Shown one piece after another: positions 8,422 to 20,177 of a DNA stretch of 64,000 nucleotides (positions are counted from its first letter, which is position 1; each line of letters opens with the position of its first letter). A program made the position numbers and the translations under genes. The stretch comes from Endobacter medicaginis (GTDB lineage: Bacteria > Pseudomonadota > Alphaproteobacteria > Acetobacterales > Acetobacteraceae): assembly GCF_014192375.1 (NCBI RefSeq), contig NZ_JACHXV010000001.1:62001-126000 (forward strand), in the 5' to 3' direction. The notes under the pieces are model-generated. The model made no database searches. It had not been told where the DNA came from and worked only from the letters and a program-made list of their open reading frames with translations.

Positions 8422-9468
8422 GTGACGGACAAGAGATTGATGCGTGTGCTGCAGGGCGAGGCTCTCTGGCCGCCGCCGGTGTGGCTCATGCGTCAGGCCG
8501 GCCGCTACCTGCCGGAGTTCAGGGCGATGCGCGAGCGGGCCGATTTCCTGACCCGCTGCCTGACGCCCGAGATTGCTGTGGAACTCACGCTCCAGCCGAT
8601 CCGGCGCTACGGCATGGACGGGGCGATCCTGTTCAGCGACATCCTGATCCTGCCCTGGGCCATGGGACAGTCGCTGGAGTTCGTCGATGGCGAGGGACCG
8701 GTCATGGCACCGATCCGGGACGAGGCGGCGCTGGAGCGGCTGGATCCGGCCCGCATTCCCGAGGCGACGGCGCCGGTGCTGGAGGCGCTGCGCAGGCTGC
8801 GGGCGATCCTGGATGCGCCCGATGGGCCGGGAGGCGGCAACACCACCTTGCTGGGCTTCACCGGCGCGCCGTTCACCGTCGCCTGCTACATGGTCGAGGG
8901 GCGCGGCAGCCGGGAGTTCGCGTCCGTCAGACAGATGGCCTATGCGCAGCCGGAGCTGTTCGAACGGTTGATCGGGCTGCTGGAGGAGACCACGGCCGCC
9001 TATCTGGGTGCGCAGCTCGATGCGGGGGCCGAAGCGGTGATGCTGTTCGACAGCTGGGCCGGGCTGCTCGCTCCGGACCAGTTCCAGAAGCATGTGATCG
9101 AGCCGACCCGACGGATCGTCGATCGCGTGCGCGCCGGGCGGCCGCAGGCGCGTATCATCGGTTTCCCCCGGCTGGCCGGGCTGAGCCTGCCGGAGTATGC
9201 GGCGCGGACCGGGGTGGATGTGGTCGGTCTCGATACCGGCTGCGATCTTAATCAGGTCTGCGAGCTGCTGCCGCCGCAGATGGGGGTGCAGGGCAATCTG
9301 GATCCTCTGGCCCTGCTCGCCGGCGGTCAGGCCCAGGCGGATGCGGTGACGGCGATCCGCGAGCGGCTGCGCGGACGGCGACATATCTTCAATCTCGGCC
9401 ATGGCGTATTGCAGCAGACGCCGCCGGAGCATGTCGCGGCCCTGGTCGCGCAGGTACGTGCGGCGTGA
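8422..9468 (+). CDS. hemE: Uroporphyrinogen decarboxylase
   Basis: 348 residues, the usual length for HemE. It decarboxylates the four acetates of uroporphyrinogen III to give coproporphyrinogen III in the cytoplasm. Signatures: WLMRQAGRYLPEFR near residue 20 (substrate-binding arginines), ILFSDILILPWAMG with the catalytic Asp, GFTGAPFTVACYMVEG, and LFDSWAGLL. The GTG at 8422 gives VTDKRLMRVLQGE, matching the family N-terminus; an ATG at 8440 would remove six residues. It is the first gene of a hemE-hemH-hemJ operon joined by 4-base overlaps, next to the candidate oriC. Confidence 0.95.
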   Translation: MTDKRLMRVLQGEALWPPPVWLMRQAGRYLPEFRAMRERADFLTRCLTPEIAVELTLQPIRRYGMDGAILFSDILILPWAMGQSLEFVDGEGPVMAPIRDEAALERLDPARIPEATAPVLEALRRLRAILDAPDGPGGGNTTLLGFTGAPFTVACYMVEGRGSREFASVRQMAYAQPELFERLIGLLEETTAAYLGAQLDAGAEAVMLFDSWAGLLAPDQFQKHVIEPTRRIVDRVRAGRPQARIIGFPRLAGLSLPEYAARTGVDVVGLDTGCDLNQVCELLPPQMGVQGNLDPLALLAGGQAQADAVTAIRERLRGRRHIFNLGHGVLQQTPPEHVAALVAQVRAA

Positions 9469-10553
9469 GTGACGCCAAGGCCCGCCGTGTCGCCGTCGTG
9501 CTGTTCAATCTCGGCGCACCGGACCGTCCGGAGGCGATCCGGCCGTTCCTGCACAACCTGTTCGCCGATCCGGCGATCCTGCGTGTGCCGCCGCCGATCC
9601 GGCCGCTGCTGTCGGCGCTGATCACGTCGCGCCGGGTCAAGCCGGCGACCGAGAACTACATGCTGCTGGGCGGCAGCTCGCCGCTGCTGGCGCAGACCGA
9701 GGCGCAGGCGCAGGCGCTGTCGGCCGTGCTGGCCCAGCGCCTCGAGGATATCGAGGCGCGCTGCTTCATCGCCATGCGCTACTGGCATCCGCGGGCGGAG
9801 GCGGTGGTGCAGGACGTGGTACGCTGGCAGCCGGACGAGGTGGTGCTGCTGCCATTGTATCCGCAGTATTCGACCACCACGACCGGCAGTTCGCTGACCG
9901 AATGGCGCGCGATGGCGGCGAAGCACGATCTGGTGGTTCGCACCGCGTCGGTCTGTTGCTGGTACACGCAGCCCGGTTACATCGCGTCGTTCGCCAGGCT
10001 GCTGGCCGAAAGTCTCGAGGCGGCGCGCATGTCGCTGCCGCAGGGCACGAAGCTGCGGGTGCTGTATTCGGCGCACGGGCTGCCTGAAAGCATCGTCACC
10101 GCCGGCGATCCGTACCAGATGCAGGTGGAGGCGGCGGCCGCGGCGATGTCGGCGGCGATCGGGCTGGACACATTCGCCGACACCGATGCCGTGGTCTGCT
10201 ATCAGTCGCGCGCCACACCGCAGAAATGGCTCGAGCCAAGCACCGAGCAGGCGCTGGCGGCGGCTGCGGCCGATCGCAGGGCTGTGGTGGTGGTGCCGCT
10301 CGCCTTCGTCTCCGAGCATTCGGAAACGCTGGTCGAGCTCGATATCGAATATCGCCATCTCGCCGACCGGCTGGGTCTGCCGGGCTATGTCCGGGTTCCA
10401 ACACCGACGCTGGACGCCGATTTCATTGGCGGTCTGTCGGATCTCGTCTGCGGGATGCTCACCGACGGTCCGGGTGTCTGCCGTGACGCTCACTCGACGC
10501 CCTGTGGCGCGGCACATCGCGACTGCCCGCAGCGCAGGAGGGTGCGGGCATGA
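9465..10553 (+). CDS. hemH: Ferrochelatase, probably [2Fe-2S] type
   Basis: 362 residues starting at a GTG overlapping the hemE stop (GTGA). Inserts Fe2+ into protoporphyrin IX (or coproporphyrin in the coproporphyrin branch). Conserved features: FNLGAPDRPEAIRPFLHNLF at the N-terminus, catalytic H204 in YSAHGLP, and SEHSETLVELDIEY (H285, E287, E291). The C-terminal tail holds Cys339, Cys347 and Cys354, and there is an internal Cys164/165 pair. One internal plus three C-terminal cysteines is the pattern of [2Fe-2S] ferrochelatases known from Caulobacter and mycobacteria. Its stop overlaps the hemJ ATG. Confidence 0.94.
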   Translation: MSDAKARRVAVVLFNLGAPDRPEAIRPFLHNLFADPAILRVPPPIRPLLSALITSRRVKPATENYMLLGGSSPLLAQTEAQAQALSAVLAQRLEDIEARCFIAMRYWHPRAEAVVQDVVRWQPDEVVLLPLYPQYSTTTTGSSLTEWRAMAAKHDLVVRTASVCCWYTQPGYIASFARLLAESLEAARMSLPQGTKLRVLYSAHGLPESIVTAGDPYQMQVEAAAAAMSAAIGLDTFADTDAVVCYQSRATPQKWLEPSTEQALAAAAADRRAVVVVPLAFVSEHSETLVELDIEYRHLADRLGLPGYVRVPTPTLDADFIGGLSDLVCGMLTDGPGVCRDAHSTPCGAAHRDCPQRRRVRA

Positions 10554-11002
10554 CAATCACTGCACTGGCTTCGGTCTATCCATGGCTGAAGGCGTTTCAT
10601 GTGATCGCGCTGATCGCCTGGATGGCGGGGATGTTCTATCTGCCGCGGCTGTATGTCTATCACTGCACCGCACCCGCCGGCGGCGTGCTGAGCGAACGTC
10701 TGAAGGTGATGGAACGGCGGCTGCTGAAGCAGATCATCAACCCGGCGATGATCGCGACCTTCGTCTTCGGCGTGCTGCTGGTGCTGACACCGGGTGCGGT
10801 GGACTGGTCTTCGGGATGGTGGTGGGTGAAGCTGGTCTGCGTGGCCGGGCTGTTCGGCTTCCACGGTGCGGCCTCGCGCTGGCGGAAGGATTTCCTCGAC
10901 GAGCGCAACACGCGGCCGCAACGCTTCTATAGGATCGCCAACGAGGTGCCGACGGTGCTGATGGTGATCATTGTCATCATGGTGATCGTCAAACCGTTCT
11001 GA
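10550..11002 (+). CDS. hemJ: Protoporphyrinogen oxidase HemJ (UPF0093)
   Basis: 150 residues, four predicted membrane helices. HemJ oxidises protoporphyrinogen IX to protoporphyrin IX in organisms lacking HemG/HemY. Conserved features: WLKAFHVIALIAWMAGMFYLPRL with the essential histidine and arginine, ERRLLKQIINPAM, and a WWWVKL helix. The ATG at 10550 overlaps the hemH stop by four bases, placing the gene third in the haem operon next to the enzyme that uses its product. The spacing to sthA is 16 bases, so sthA may be on the same transcript. Confidence 0.93.
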   Translation: MTITALASVYPWLKAFHVIALIAWMAGMFYLPRLYVYHCTAPAGGVLSERLKVMERRLLKQIINPAMIATFVFGVLLVLTPGAVDWSSGWWWVKLVCVAGLFGFHGAASRWRKDFLDERNTRPQRFYRIANEVPTVLMVIIVIMVIVKPF

Positions 11003-11018
11003 TCGAGGAGGCTGGCCG

Positions 11019-12470
11019 ATGGCCGAGGACTACGATTACGATCTGGTTGTGATCGGCAGCGGTCCTTCGGGACGGCGGGCCGCGGTGCAGGCGGCGAAGT
11101 TCGGTCGGTCGGTGCTGCTGGTGGACAAGGGCGTGCGCGTCGGCGGTGTGTCGGTGCATACAGGTACGATCCCGTCGAAGACGCTGCGCGAGACCGTGCT
11201 GAACCTGACCGGCTGGCGCGAACGCGGCTTCTACGGTCTGGCCTATCGGGTGAAGAAAGACATCACCGCGGGCGACCTGCGCTCGCGTCTCGCCAAGACG
11301 CTCGACTACGAGGTCGAGGTTCTCGAACACCAGCTTGCACGCAACCGCGTCGATGTGCGGCGGGGCCTCGCTCAGTTCGTCGATGCGCACCATGTCGAGA
11401 TCCACACCGAGGCCGGCGAATCTCATACCGTGTCGGCCGACAAGATCGTCGTCGCGGTGGGTACCAAGCCGTATCGCCCGCCGCATGTGCCGTTCGATGA
11501 AAGCATCGTCATTGACAGCGACGGCATGGTCGATCTCGACCTGCTGCCGAGATCGCTGACGGTGGTGGGTGGCGGCGTGATCGGTATCGAATACGCGACC
11601 ATCTTCAGCGCGCTCGACGTCAGGGTCACGCTGGTCGAACCCAAGGCGACGATCCTGGATTTCGTCGATCGTGAACTCGTCGACGATTTCACCCATCAGC
11701 TTCGCGACCAGGGCGTGAATTTCCGTCTCGGCACACATATCGACGCCATCCGGATGGAAGCCGGGCAGCCGGTGGTGATTCTCGAAGGCGGGCGCAGGGT
11801 TCGTTCGGAAATGCTTCTCTATACCGCCGGGCGCGTCGGTGCGACGGACCAGCTCAATCTGCCGGCGGCAGGACTGCGTGCAGATCATCGTGGCAGGCTC
11901 AGCGTCAATCCGAAGACATTCCAGACGGAGGTGCCAAACATCTACGCGACGGGTGACGTGATCGGTTTTCCCTCGCTGGCTTCGACCTCGCTCGAGCAGG
12001 GGCGGATCGCGGCGTGTCATGCGTTTTCCGAGACTCTGCCGCATGCACCGGAATTCTTTCCCTACGGCATCTATTCGGTTCCCGAAATCTCGACGGTCGG
12101 GCTCAGCGAGGAGGAGGCGCGCGCCAAGGGTATTGCGTATGAATGCGGCGTGGCGCGGTTCCGCGAGACTTCGCGCGGGCACATCATGGGTCTGCGCGGC
12201 GGCATGCTAAAGCTGCTGATCTCGTTGCAGACGCACAAGCTGTTGGGTGTTCACATCGTCGGCGAAGGTGCGACCGAGCTGGTGCATATCGGCCAGGCGG
12301 TGCTCAATCTCGGCGGCAAGCTCGACTATTTCATCGATGCCACCTTCAACTATCCGACGCTCGCCGAGGCGTACAAGATCGCAGCACTCGACGCGTGGAA
12401 CCGCATCACGCCACGCCGCGACGACGAGGCGGAGCCCGTCGCACCGCTTCAGAGCGAAGCGGTGAAGTGA
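11019..12470 (+). CDS. sthA: Soluble pyridine nucleotide transhydrogenase (Si-specific)
   Basis: 483 residues, flavoprotein disulfide-reductase fold: FAD GxGxxG as VVIGSGPSGRRAA (11-23), a second NAD-binding VVGGGVIGIEYATIF (~183-197), the FAD-ribityl site IYATGDVIGFPSLAS, and a C-terminal dimerisation domain. It moves hydride between NADPH and NAD+. In place of the disulfide of lipoamide or glutathione reductases it has GGVSVHTGTIPSKTLRE, with no cysteine, as expected for a transhydrogenase rather than a dithiol reductase. The ribosome-binding site GAGGAGG precedes the ATG. It follows the haem operon by 16 bases, so cotranscription is possible. Confidence 0.92.
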   Translation: MAEDYDYDLVVIGSGPSGRRAAVQAAKFGRSVLLVDKGVRVGGVSVHTGTIPSKTLRETVLNLTGWRERGFYGLAYRVKKDITAGDLRSRLAKTLDYEVEVLEHQLARNRVDVRRGLAQFVDAHHVEIHTEAGESHTVSADKIVVAVGTKPYRPPHVPFDESIVIDSDGMVDLDLLPRSLTVVGGGVIGIEYATIFSALDVRVTLVEPKATILDFVDRELVDDFTHQLRDQGVNFRLGTHIDAIRMEAGQPVVILEGGRRVRSEMLLYTAGRVGATDQLNLPAAGLRADHRGRLSVNPKTFQTEVPNIYATGDVIGFPSLASTSLEQGRIAACHAFSETLPHAPEFFPYGIYSVPEISTVGLSEEEARAKGIAYECGVARFRETSRGHIMGLRGGMLKLLISLQTHKLLGVHIVGEGATELVHIGQAVLNLGGKLDYFIDATFNYPTLAEAYKIAALDAWNRITPRRDDEAEPVAPLQSEAVK

Positions 12471-12488
12471 TCCATGTCTGGAAAGCTG

Positions 12489-12564
<76 letters not shown>

Positions 12565-12635
12565 ACAGCGAGGGCGGACTTAAGGCAACATGGGCGTCAG
12601 CGCAACCCGAAAAATGACGCCGTGACCTCGGATCG

Positions 12636-13529
12636 CTACTGGCCGCCGCGCAGCAGGGCGAGAATGCCGTCGAGCTGGTCGAGATTGCGGTAGCCGATCC
12701 GGACCGATCCGCCACGGCCATTGAAGGTGATGCCGATATCGAGGCCAAGCTGGGCCCGGAGCTCGCGTTCGAGCGCCTTGATTTCCGGATCGCGCGGCGG
12801 CGGACGGGATGATGCGTCGTCACGGTAGCGGCGCTCGGGATCAAGGCGCTCCCCCGTGGCTTCGGCCTGCGCCAGCGCCTCGGTCTGGCGGACGGTGAGG
12901 CGTTCGGCGAGGACCTTCAGGGCGCCGCGGGCTGGGTCCGGGTGGGCGAGCAGGGCGCGGGCGTGGCCAGCGGTCAGCTGGCCGGAACGGACATCGTGGC
13001 GAACCGCCTCGGGCAGAGCGAGCAGACGCAGGGTGTTGGCCACATGCGAGCGTGACTTGCCGATCGCATCGGCAAGCTTCTCCTGGGTCAACTCGAAGTC
13101 GGTGGTCAGCCGTTGCAGGCCCTCCGCCTCCTCGATCGGATTGAGATCCTGGCGCTGCATGTTCTCGATCAGGGCGGCGGCCATCGCACTGGTGTCGTCG
13201 AGGCGACGGATATGCGCGGGGATCTGATGCAGCCCGGCCGCCTGGGCCGCACGCCAGCGGCGCTCGCCGGCGATGATCTGGAACTGGCCTGGACGGGCCG
13301 GGTCGGGTCGTACCAGGATCGGCTGCAATACACCCTGGGCGCGGATCGAGGCGGCGAGCTCGCTCAGCGCCTCGTCGTCGATTGTCTTGCGTGGCTGGAA
13401 CGGGCCCGGTGCGAGCAGATCGACCGGAAGCACGGACAGGTCGTCACCGGGCCGTTCGGGGCGTCCCTGTTCGCCAAGCAGGGCGGCAAGACCGCGGCCG
13501 AGGCGGGGGGCAGGCTTCTTCTCACTCAT
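12636..13529 (-). CDS. parB: Chromosome-partitioning protein ParB
   Basis: 297 residues. The N-terminal LGRGLAALLGE is followed by the ParB/Srx CTPase domain with PFQPRKTIDDEAL and IIAGERRWRAA (GERR box, CTP binding). Then come ENMQRQDLNPIEEAEG, the helix-turn-helix (TQEKLADAIGKSRSHVANTLRLL) and a C-terminal dimerisation domain. ParB loads at parS as a CTP-dependent sliding clamp and segregates the origin with ParA. Two parS sites lie about 1.4 kb upstream, in rsmG. The ATG at 13529 overlaps the parA stop by four bases. It is the last gene of the mnmE-mnmG-rsmG-parA-parB cluster. Confidence 0.96.
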   Translation of the reverse strand: MSEKKPAPRLGRGLAALLGEQGRPERPGDDLSVLPVDLLAPGPFQPRKTIDDEALSELAASIRAQGVLQPILVRPDPARPGQFQIIAGERRWRAAQAAGLHQIPAHIRRLDDTSAMAAALIENMQRQDLNPIEEAEGLQRLTTDFELTQEKLADAIGKSRSHVANTLRLLALPEAVRHDVRSGQLTAGHARALLAHPDPARGALKVLAERLTVRQTEALAQAEATGERLDPERRYRDDASSRPPPRDPEIKALERELRAQLGLDIGITFNGRGGSVRIGYRNLDQLDGILALLRGGQ

Positions 13530-14329
13530 GGGGTTGGGTATCCGCGTCGGGAAAGCAGTTCTGTCGCGAGGGTATCGTAGGCGAGCGCGCCGCTGGACCG
13601 TGGGTCATACAGCCCGACCGGACGGCCATGGCTCTGCGCCTCGGAGATGCGGATATTGCGTGGAATGAGGGTGTCAAAGACCGCCGTACCAAAGAAGGCA
13701 CGGGCATCGTCGGCCACGAGTTCGGAGAGGTTGTTGCGCCGATCATACATCGTCAGCACGAGACCACCGAGAGTCAGGCGAGGATTGAGGCTGCGCTTGA
13801 CGCTGTCGATGGTGCGGGTGAGCTGGGAGACGCCCTCGAGAGCGAAGAATTCGCATTGCAGCGGCACCAGCACGATGCTGGCTGCGACCAGCGCGTTGAG
13901 TGTCAGCAGGCCGAGGCTGGGCGGACAGTCGATCAGGACGAGATCGGCGGGGAAGCTGCCGTTCTGCATCCGTTCGGCAAGACGGTATTCGCGCCGGTCT
14001 TCACCGACCAGTTCGATTTCGGCGCCGGCGAGGTCGTTGTCGGCACCGATCACCTTCAGCGTCTCGATCTCGGTGTCGCGCAGCAACGAGGCCGGAGCGG
14101 CTTCGGCGGTCAACAGGCTGTAGGTGCCGTTCTTGCGCGCGGCATGGCCGATGCCGAGCCCGGTGGAGGCGTTGCCCTGTGGGTCGGCGTCGATCAGCAC
14201 GACGCGCCGGCCACGCTGGGCGAGGGCGGCCGCGAGATTGATCGCGGTGGTGGTCTTGCCGACGCCTCCCTTCTGGTTGGCGATGGCAATGATGTCAGGA
14301 ACGCGGTCCTTGGGCCTGGTCTGTGGCAC
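13526..14329 (-). CDS. parA: Chromosome-partitioning ATPase ParA (Soj)
   Basis: 267 residues, MinD/ParA family. The deviant Walker A motif is [20 protein letters not shown] (residues 17-36, signature Lys included). Walker A' is [13 protein letters not shown] and Walker B is [18 protein letters not shown]. The ATP-bound dimer binds DNA nonspecifically, and ParB-parS complexes stimulate hydrolysis to pull origins apart. The 12-residue N-terminal extension is short, as for chromosomal ParA. Its start overlaps the end of rsmG by 35 bases and its stop overlaps parB, so expression is tightly coupled. Confidence 0.96.
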   Translation of the reverse strand: MPQTRPKDRVPDIIAIANQKGGVGKTTTAINLAAALAQRGRRVVLIDADPQGNASTGLGIGHAARKNGTYSLLTAEAAPASLLRDTEIETLKVIGADNDLAGAEIELVGEDRREYRLAERMQNGSFPADLVLIDCPPSLGLLTLNALVAASIVLVPLQCEFFALEGVSQLTRTIDSVKRSLNPRLTLGGLVLTMYDRRNNLSELVADDARAFFGTAVFDTLIPRNIRISEAQSHGRPVGLYDPRSSGALAYDTLATELLSRRGYPTP

Positions 14330-14930
14330 GCCTGATGTCAGTCAGTTGGAGGATGACGCCGTCGGGATGGACCCGGCTGGGAATACGGGTGACGCTCATC
14401 TGCCATTCGGCCGCGGCCTGGGTCAATTCGTCTTCGGCCCGGGTGCCCTTGAGAAACAGGCAGGTGCCGCCGGGAGTGAGCAGCGGCGCCGTCCAGCGCA
14501 GCAATTGCGGCAAGGCAGCGAGCGCGCGCGCGGTGATGAGGGGCGCGGGTGCCACCTTGGCCTGCTCGATCCGCGTGGCGAGGACGGTCACCTCGCAGCC
14601 GGTGACTCTGGCTGCTTCCCGCAGGAACGCCGCCTTGCGCTGGTCCGATTCGATCAGGGTCATCCGGCAGCCGGTGGCAATCGCCAGCACGAGGCCGGGA
14701 AATCCGCCGCCCGAGCCGAGATCGGTGGCGTGGTCTGCCGAAATCAGAGGCGCCAGTTGCAGGCTGTCGGCGATATGGCGGTCCCACAGATTGGGCAGAT
14801 CGCGGGGTGAGACGAGGTTGATGCTGGGGTTCCACCGCGTCAGCAGGGCCGCATACAGCTCCAGGCGTTCGACCGTTTCACGTGAAACAATGCCGGTGTC
14901 GATCCAGGCCTGGGGGGTGCGTTGTTTCAC
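14295..14930 (-). CDS. rsmG: 16S rRNA (guanine527-N7)-methyltransferase
   Basis: About 211 residues from a GTG at 14930 (a TTG at 14939 is equally possible; no ATG exists at the family N-terminus). The SAM-binding motif I is [18 protein letters not shown], with [25 protein letters not shown] upstream, diagnostic of GidB. It methylates N7 of G527 of 16S rRNA. It begins about 12 bases after the mnmG stop. Both parS palindromes lie inside its first codons and force the residues HVKQ and VSRET, a known feature of gidB genes beside parAB. Confidence 0.93.
   Translation of the reverse strand: MKQRTPQAWIDTGIVSRETVERLELYAALLTRWNPSINLVSPRDLPNLWDRHIADSLQLAPLISADHATDLGSGGGFPGLVLAIATGCRMTLIESDQRKAAFLREAARVTGCEVTVLATRIEQAKVAPAPLITARALAALPQLLRWTAPLLTPGGTCLFLKGTRAEDELTQAAAEWQMSVTRIPSRVHPDGVILQLTDIRRATDQAQGPRS
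14874..14889. promoter_or_regulatory. parS centromere site 1 (ParB-binding palindrome)
   Basis: CGTTTCACGTGAAACA differs from the 16-bp parS consensus TGTTTCACGTGAAACA only at the first base. It lies within the N-terminal codons of rsmG (VSRET), about 1.35 kb from the parB start. It should be a loading site for the ParB clamp. Confidence 0.93.
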
Positions 14931-14938
14931 GTGAAACA
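14923..14938. promoter_or_regulatory. parS centromere site 2 (perfect consensus)
   Basis: TGTTTCACGTGAAACA is an exact match to the parS consensus. It covers the proposed GTG start codon of rsmG and lies just past the mnmG stop. Site 1 begins 49 bases away. A bound ParB clamp here would sit on the rsmG translation-start DNA and could influence transcription through the operon (inference). Confidence 0.96.
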
Positions 14939-14941
14939 ATT

Positions 14942-16819
14942 TCAGGCCGCTGCACGGGGCCGGCTGCGCAGATGGCCGAGCAGGGCCATCAATCCAGCCG
15001 GGGTCATGCCGGCGATCCGGCGGGCCTGCGCGAAATCCACTGGTCGTACGCGCTCGAGGCGTTCGCACATTTCCGAACTAAGGCCACCGATGACACGATA
15101 ATCGAGATCGGTCGGGATCGTGATCGCCTGTTCCTCGCCCAGCGCACGGACCTCGCTGTCCTGACGCTGAAGGTAGCCTCGATATCGACTCTCCGCCTGG
15201 AGATGGCGCAAGGTGCGCAGGCTGAGCGTGCCCAGCCACGGGATCGCGGTGACCAGGCGATGGGTGTCATCGACCTGTGCGACGAGATCGCTGACCGTGC
15301 GCGTGCGTCCGTCACGAGAGGGGGTCAGCCCGCAGGCGGTGGTGGCTGCGGCCGGCAGGCGTTCAGCTTGCGCCCGCTGTCCGGCCTGCGTGATCTCGGC
15401 CTCAGCCGCGGCAAACCGCTCGGCGCGGTCATGTCGCACCAGACCGAGCGCGATGCCGAGTGGGGTGAGGCGTAGGTCGGCATTATCATGCCGCAAGGCG
15501 AGCCGGTATTCGGCCCGCGAGGTGAACATCCTATACGGCTCGCTCACACCCTGGGTGACGAGATCGTCGATCATCACTCCGAGATAGGCCTGATGTCGCT
15601 CGAGCCGGATGGGTGCCGCGCCCGCTGCCCGGCGCGCCGCGTTCAGTCCGGCAAGCAGCCCCTGAGCGGCCGCTTCCTCATACCCGGTGGTGCCGTTGAT
15701 CTGTCCGGCGAGGAACAGTCCTGGCAGGGCGCGCAGTTCCAGCCCATGCGACAGGGCCCGGGGATCGACATAGTCGTATTCGACCGCATAGCCGGGCTGG
15801 GCGATCTCGGCATGGGCGAGCCCGGGCATGGTCCGCACGAGCGCGAGCTGGACGTCTTCCGGCAGGCTGGTGGAGATGCCGTTGGGATAGATCAGCTCGC
15901 TGCCCGGCCGGCCCGGCAAAGCCTCGGGCTCGAGAAACACCTGATGCGACGTCTTGTCGGCGAAGCGGACGATCTTGTCCTCGATCGACGGGCAATAACG
16001 TGGCCCCCGTCCGGCGATCGCCCCGCCATAGACCGCAGACAGATGCAGCGATCCGCGGATCACCTCATGTGTGCGCGCATTGGTCTGGCTGATTCGGCAC
16101 TCGGTTTGTGGAAGGGTGATCGCGTCGGTCATGCGGCTGAACGGCTCCGGCGCGATATCGCCCGGATCGGCGGGCAGCGCGTCCCAGTCGATCGTCTCAC
16201 GGCGCAGACGCGGTGGCGTGCCGGTTTTCAGACGGCCCAGCGGAACGCCGAGCGCCTCCAGACGCTCGCCGAGACGCGTCGCCGCCGGTGCATCGATGCG
16301 GCCGGCTGGCCGGGTCTGGTGTCCGACATGGATCACGCCGCGCAGAAACGTGCCGCTGGTGACGACCACCGCAGCCGCACGCAGGGTTGTTCCGTCCTCG
16401 CACACGACGCCGCAGACCTGTCTGTCCTCGACGATCAGGTCTCCCACCGCGCCCTCGATCACGCGCAGGGTTGCCTCGGCGGCGATCAGCGCCTGCACCG
16501 CGTCGCGGTAAAGGCCCCGATCCGCCTGTGCGCGCAGGCCCTGCACGGCCGGCCCCTTGCTGCGGTTGAGCATCTTGAAATGGATGCCGGCAGCATCCGC
16601 AGCGCGGGCCATCAGCCCGTCCAGGGCGTCGATCTCGCGCACCAGGTGCCCCTTGCCGATGCCGCCGATCGCCGGATTGCACGACATGGTGCCGATCTGG
16701 GCGCGTGAGTGCGTCACCAGCGCCACGGTCGCGCCCAGACGCGCTGCCGCAGCGGCCGCCTCGCAGCCGGCATGACCACCACCCACCACGATCACGTCGA
16801 AGATCTGCTGTCTTGTCAT
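14942..16819 (-). CDS. mnmG: tRNA uridine-5-carboxymethylaminomethyl modification enzyme MnmG
   Basis: 625 residues, the normal length for GidA/MnmG. FAD-binding [21 protein letters not shown] at the N-terminus, then [33 protein letters not shown], the most conserved stretch of the family. NAD-binding and C-terminal helical domains follow, with the RYRGYLQRQ signature near residue 540. With MnmE it installs the cmnm5 group on U34 of several tRNAs. The start at 16819 was chosen because the FAD motif begins there; the longer upstream reading is an overlap with mnmE. The gap to mnmE is 35 bases. Confidence 0.96.
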   Translation of the reverse strand: MTRQQIFDVIVVGGGHAGCEAAAAAARLGATVALVTHSRAQIGTMSCNPAIGGIGKGHLVREIDALDGLMARAADAAGIHFKMLNRSKGPAVQGLRAQADRGLYRDAVQALIAAEATLRVIEGAVGDLIVEDRQVCGVVCEDGTTLRAAAVVVTSGTFLRGVIHVGHQTRPAGRIDAPAATRLGERLEALGVPLGRLKTGTPPRLRRETIDWDALPADPGDIAPEPFSRMTDAITLPQTECRISQTNARTHEVIRGSLHLSAVYGGAIAGRGPRYCPSIEDKIVRFADKTSHQVFLEPEALPGRPGSELIYPNGISTSLPEDVQLALVRTMPGLAHAEIAQPGYAVEYDYVDPRALSHGLELRALPGLFLAGQINGTTGYEEAAAQGLLAGLNAARRAAGAAPIRLERHQAYLGVMIDDLVTQGVSEPYRMFTSRAEYRLALRHDNADLRLTPLGIALGLVRHDRAERFAAAEAEITQAGQRAQAERLPAAATTACGLTPSRDGRTRTVSDLVAQVDDTHRLVTAIPWLGTLSLRTLRHLQAESRYRGYLQRQDSEVRALGEEQAITIPTDLDYRVIGGLSSEMCERLERVRPVDFAQARRIAGMTPAGLMALLGHLRSRPRAAA

Positions 16820-16854
16820 CGCGGCGGACCTTAATCCGCTCGATCGCCGGATGG

Positions 16855-18174
16855 CTACTTTCCGATGCAGAACTGTCCGAAGATCGTGTCCAGCACGTCC
16901 TCGACGCCGATCCGTCCGGTGAGGCGGCCGAGTGCCAGCGTCGCCAGCCTCAGTGCCTCGCCGCGCAGTTCCGGCCAGGTCTGCACCTGCGCGTCGCGCA
17001 GGTGCACGACGGCTTCCTCCACACCCGCGCGATGACGCGCCCGGGTCAGCGACGCCCCCGCACCACCGGCCGTCAACCGACGCACCGCCGCGACGAGTTG
17101 CTCGCGCAGCCGATCCAGCCCCTGGCCGCTGCGGGTGCTGATGGCGAGTTCGCCGGGTGCCGCCGGTGCGGTCAACAGATCCGCCTTGCTGCGGATCACC
17201 CAGCATTCCGCCTCTGTCACGATTTGCTCCGGCGCGGCGCCAGGCTCGACGAGGCTCAGCACGAGATCGGCGCGCGCGGCATGCACGCGGGCACGGCGGA
17301 TGCCTTCCGCCTCGATGGCGTCGCCGGTTTCGTGCAGTCCTGCCGTATCGATGAAGCTGACCAGCGTGCCGGCCACCTGCAGCCTGACCGAGATCGCATC
17401 GCGCGTGGTGCCGGCAATCGGCGAGACGATCGCATCTTCTTCGCCCGACAGCGCATTCAACAGGCTCGACTTGCCGGCATTCGGTGCCCCGGCGATCACC
17501 ACCCGCACGCCGGAGCGGATCCGTTCGCTCCGCGCACCGTCCGCCAGATGCGCCTGCATCTCCTCGCACAGGCTGCGCAGGTCCGACCGGTTGGCTGCCT
17601 CCGTCTCGTCGGGCAGATCCTCGTCGGGAAAGTCGATCAGCGCCTCCTGGCGTGCCAGCAGCAGGCGCAGACGCTGCGCCCACCCTTCGTAAAGCCGGCT
17701 CAGCCCGCCGCCGAGCTGGTCGAGTGCCTGCCTGCGTTGTGCGCCGGTCTCGGCCGCCACCAGATCGGCGATCGCCTCCGCCTCCAGTAGCCCGATCCGC
17801 CCCGACAGGCAGGCCCGCCGGGTGAATTCCCCCGGTTCCGCCGGCGTGGCGCCAAGAGCGAGCAGGGCATCGGCTACGGCCTCGATCACCGCGGCCCCGG
17901 CATGCAGATGCAGCTCGGCCGAGTCCTCGCCGGTATACGAACCCGGCCCTGGAAACCGCAGCACCAGCGCCTGGTCGAGCGCTTCCCCGGCGTGACGCAG
18001 GACCCGCAACGTTGCCAGCCGGGGCGCCGTGAGGCTTCCCGCCAGCGCCTCCAGGATCGCATCCGTCCGTGGGCCGCTGAGACGCATGATGGCGATCGCC
18101 GCCGGCGGTGCGCCGCTGGCCAGGGCGAAAATCGTGGTGGACGCCTCCGCAGGCGCGTGCTGCAACCCGTTCAT
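16855..18174 (-). CDS. mnmE: tRNA modification GTPase MnmE
   Basis: 439 residues. An N-terminal tetrahydrofolate-binding domain ([21 protein letters not shown], then [12 protein letters not shown]), a helical domain, and a G domain with G1 [13 protein letters not shown]2 GTTRDAI and G3 DTAGLHET. It ends with the catalytic CIGK (CxGK), so the gene is complete. It works with MnmG as a GTP-dependent complex on tRNA U34. The ATG at 18174 gives the family N-terminus; an upstream reading adds an unconserved 32-residue extension. It diverges from the DUF255 gene by only 20 bases, so the promoters overlap. Confidence 0.96.
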   Translation of the reverse strand: MNGLQHAPAEASTTIFALASGAPPAAIAIMRLSGPRTDAILEALAGSLTAPRLATLRVLRHAGEALDQALVLRFPGPGSYTGEDSAELHLHAGAAVIEAVADALLALGATPAEPGEFTRRACLSGRIGLLEAEAIADLVAAETGAQRRQALDQLGGGLSRLYEGWAQRLRLLLARQEALIDFPDEDLPDETEAANRSDLRSLCEEMQAHLADGARSERIRSGVRVVIAGAPNAGKSSLLNALSGEEDAIVSPIAGTTRDAISVRLQVAGTLVSFIDTAGLHETGDAIEAEGIRRARVHAARADLVLSLVEPGAAPEQIVTEAECWVIRSKADLLTAPAAPGELAISTRSGQGLDRLREQLVAAVRRLTAGGAGASLTRARHRAGVEEAVVHLRDAQVQTWPELRGEALRLATLALGRLTGRIGVEDVLDTIFGQFCIGK

Positions 18175-18194
18175 CGGCGGCCGAGGACCCAGGA

Positions 18195-20171
<1,977 letters not shown>

Positions 20172-20177
20172 ACGCCG

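Noticed and set aside
11019-12470. Dihydrolipoamide dehydrogenase or mercuric reductase for the gene after hemJ
   Set aside because: The redox-active cysteine pair is absent (GGVSVHTGTIPSK), which excludes dithiol reductases and fits the transhydrogenase.
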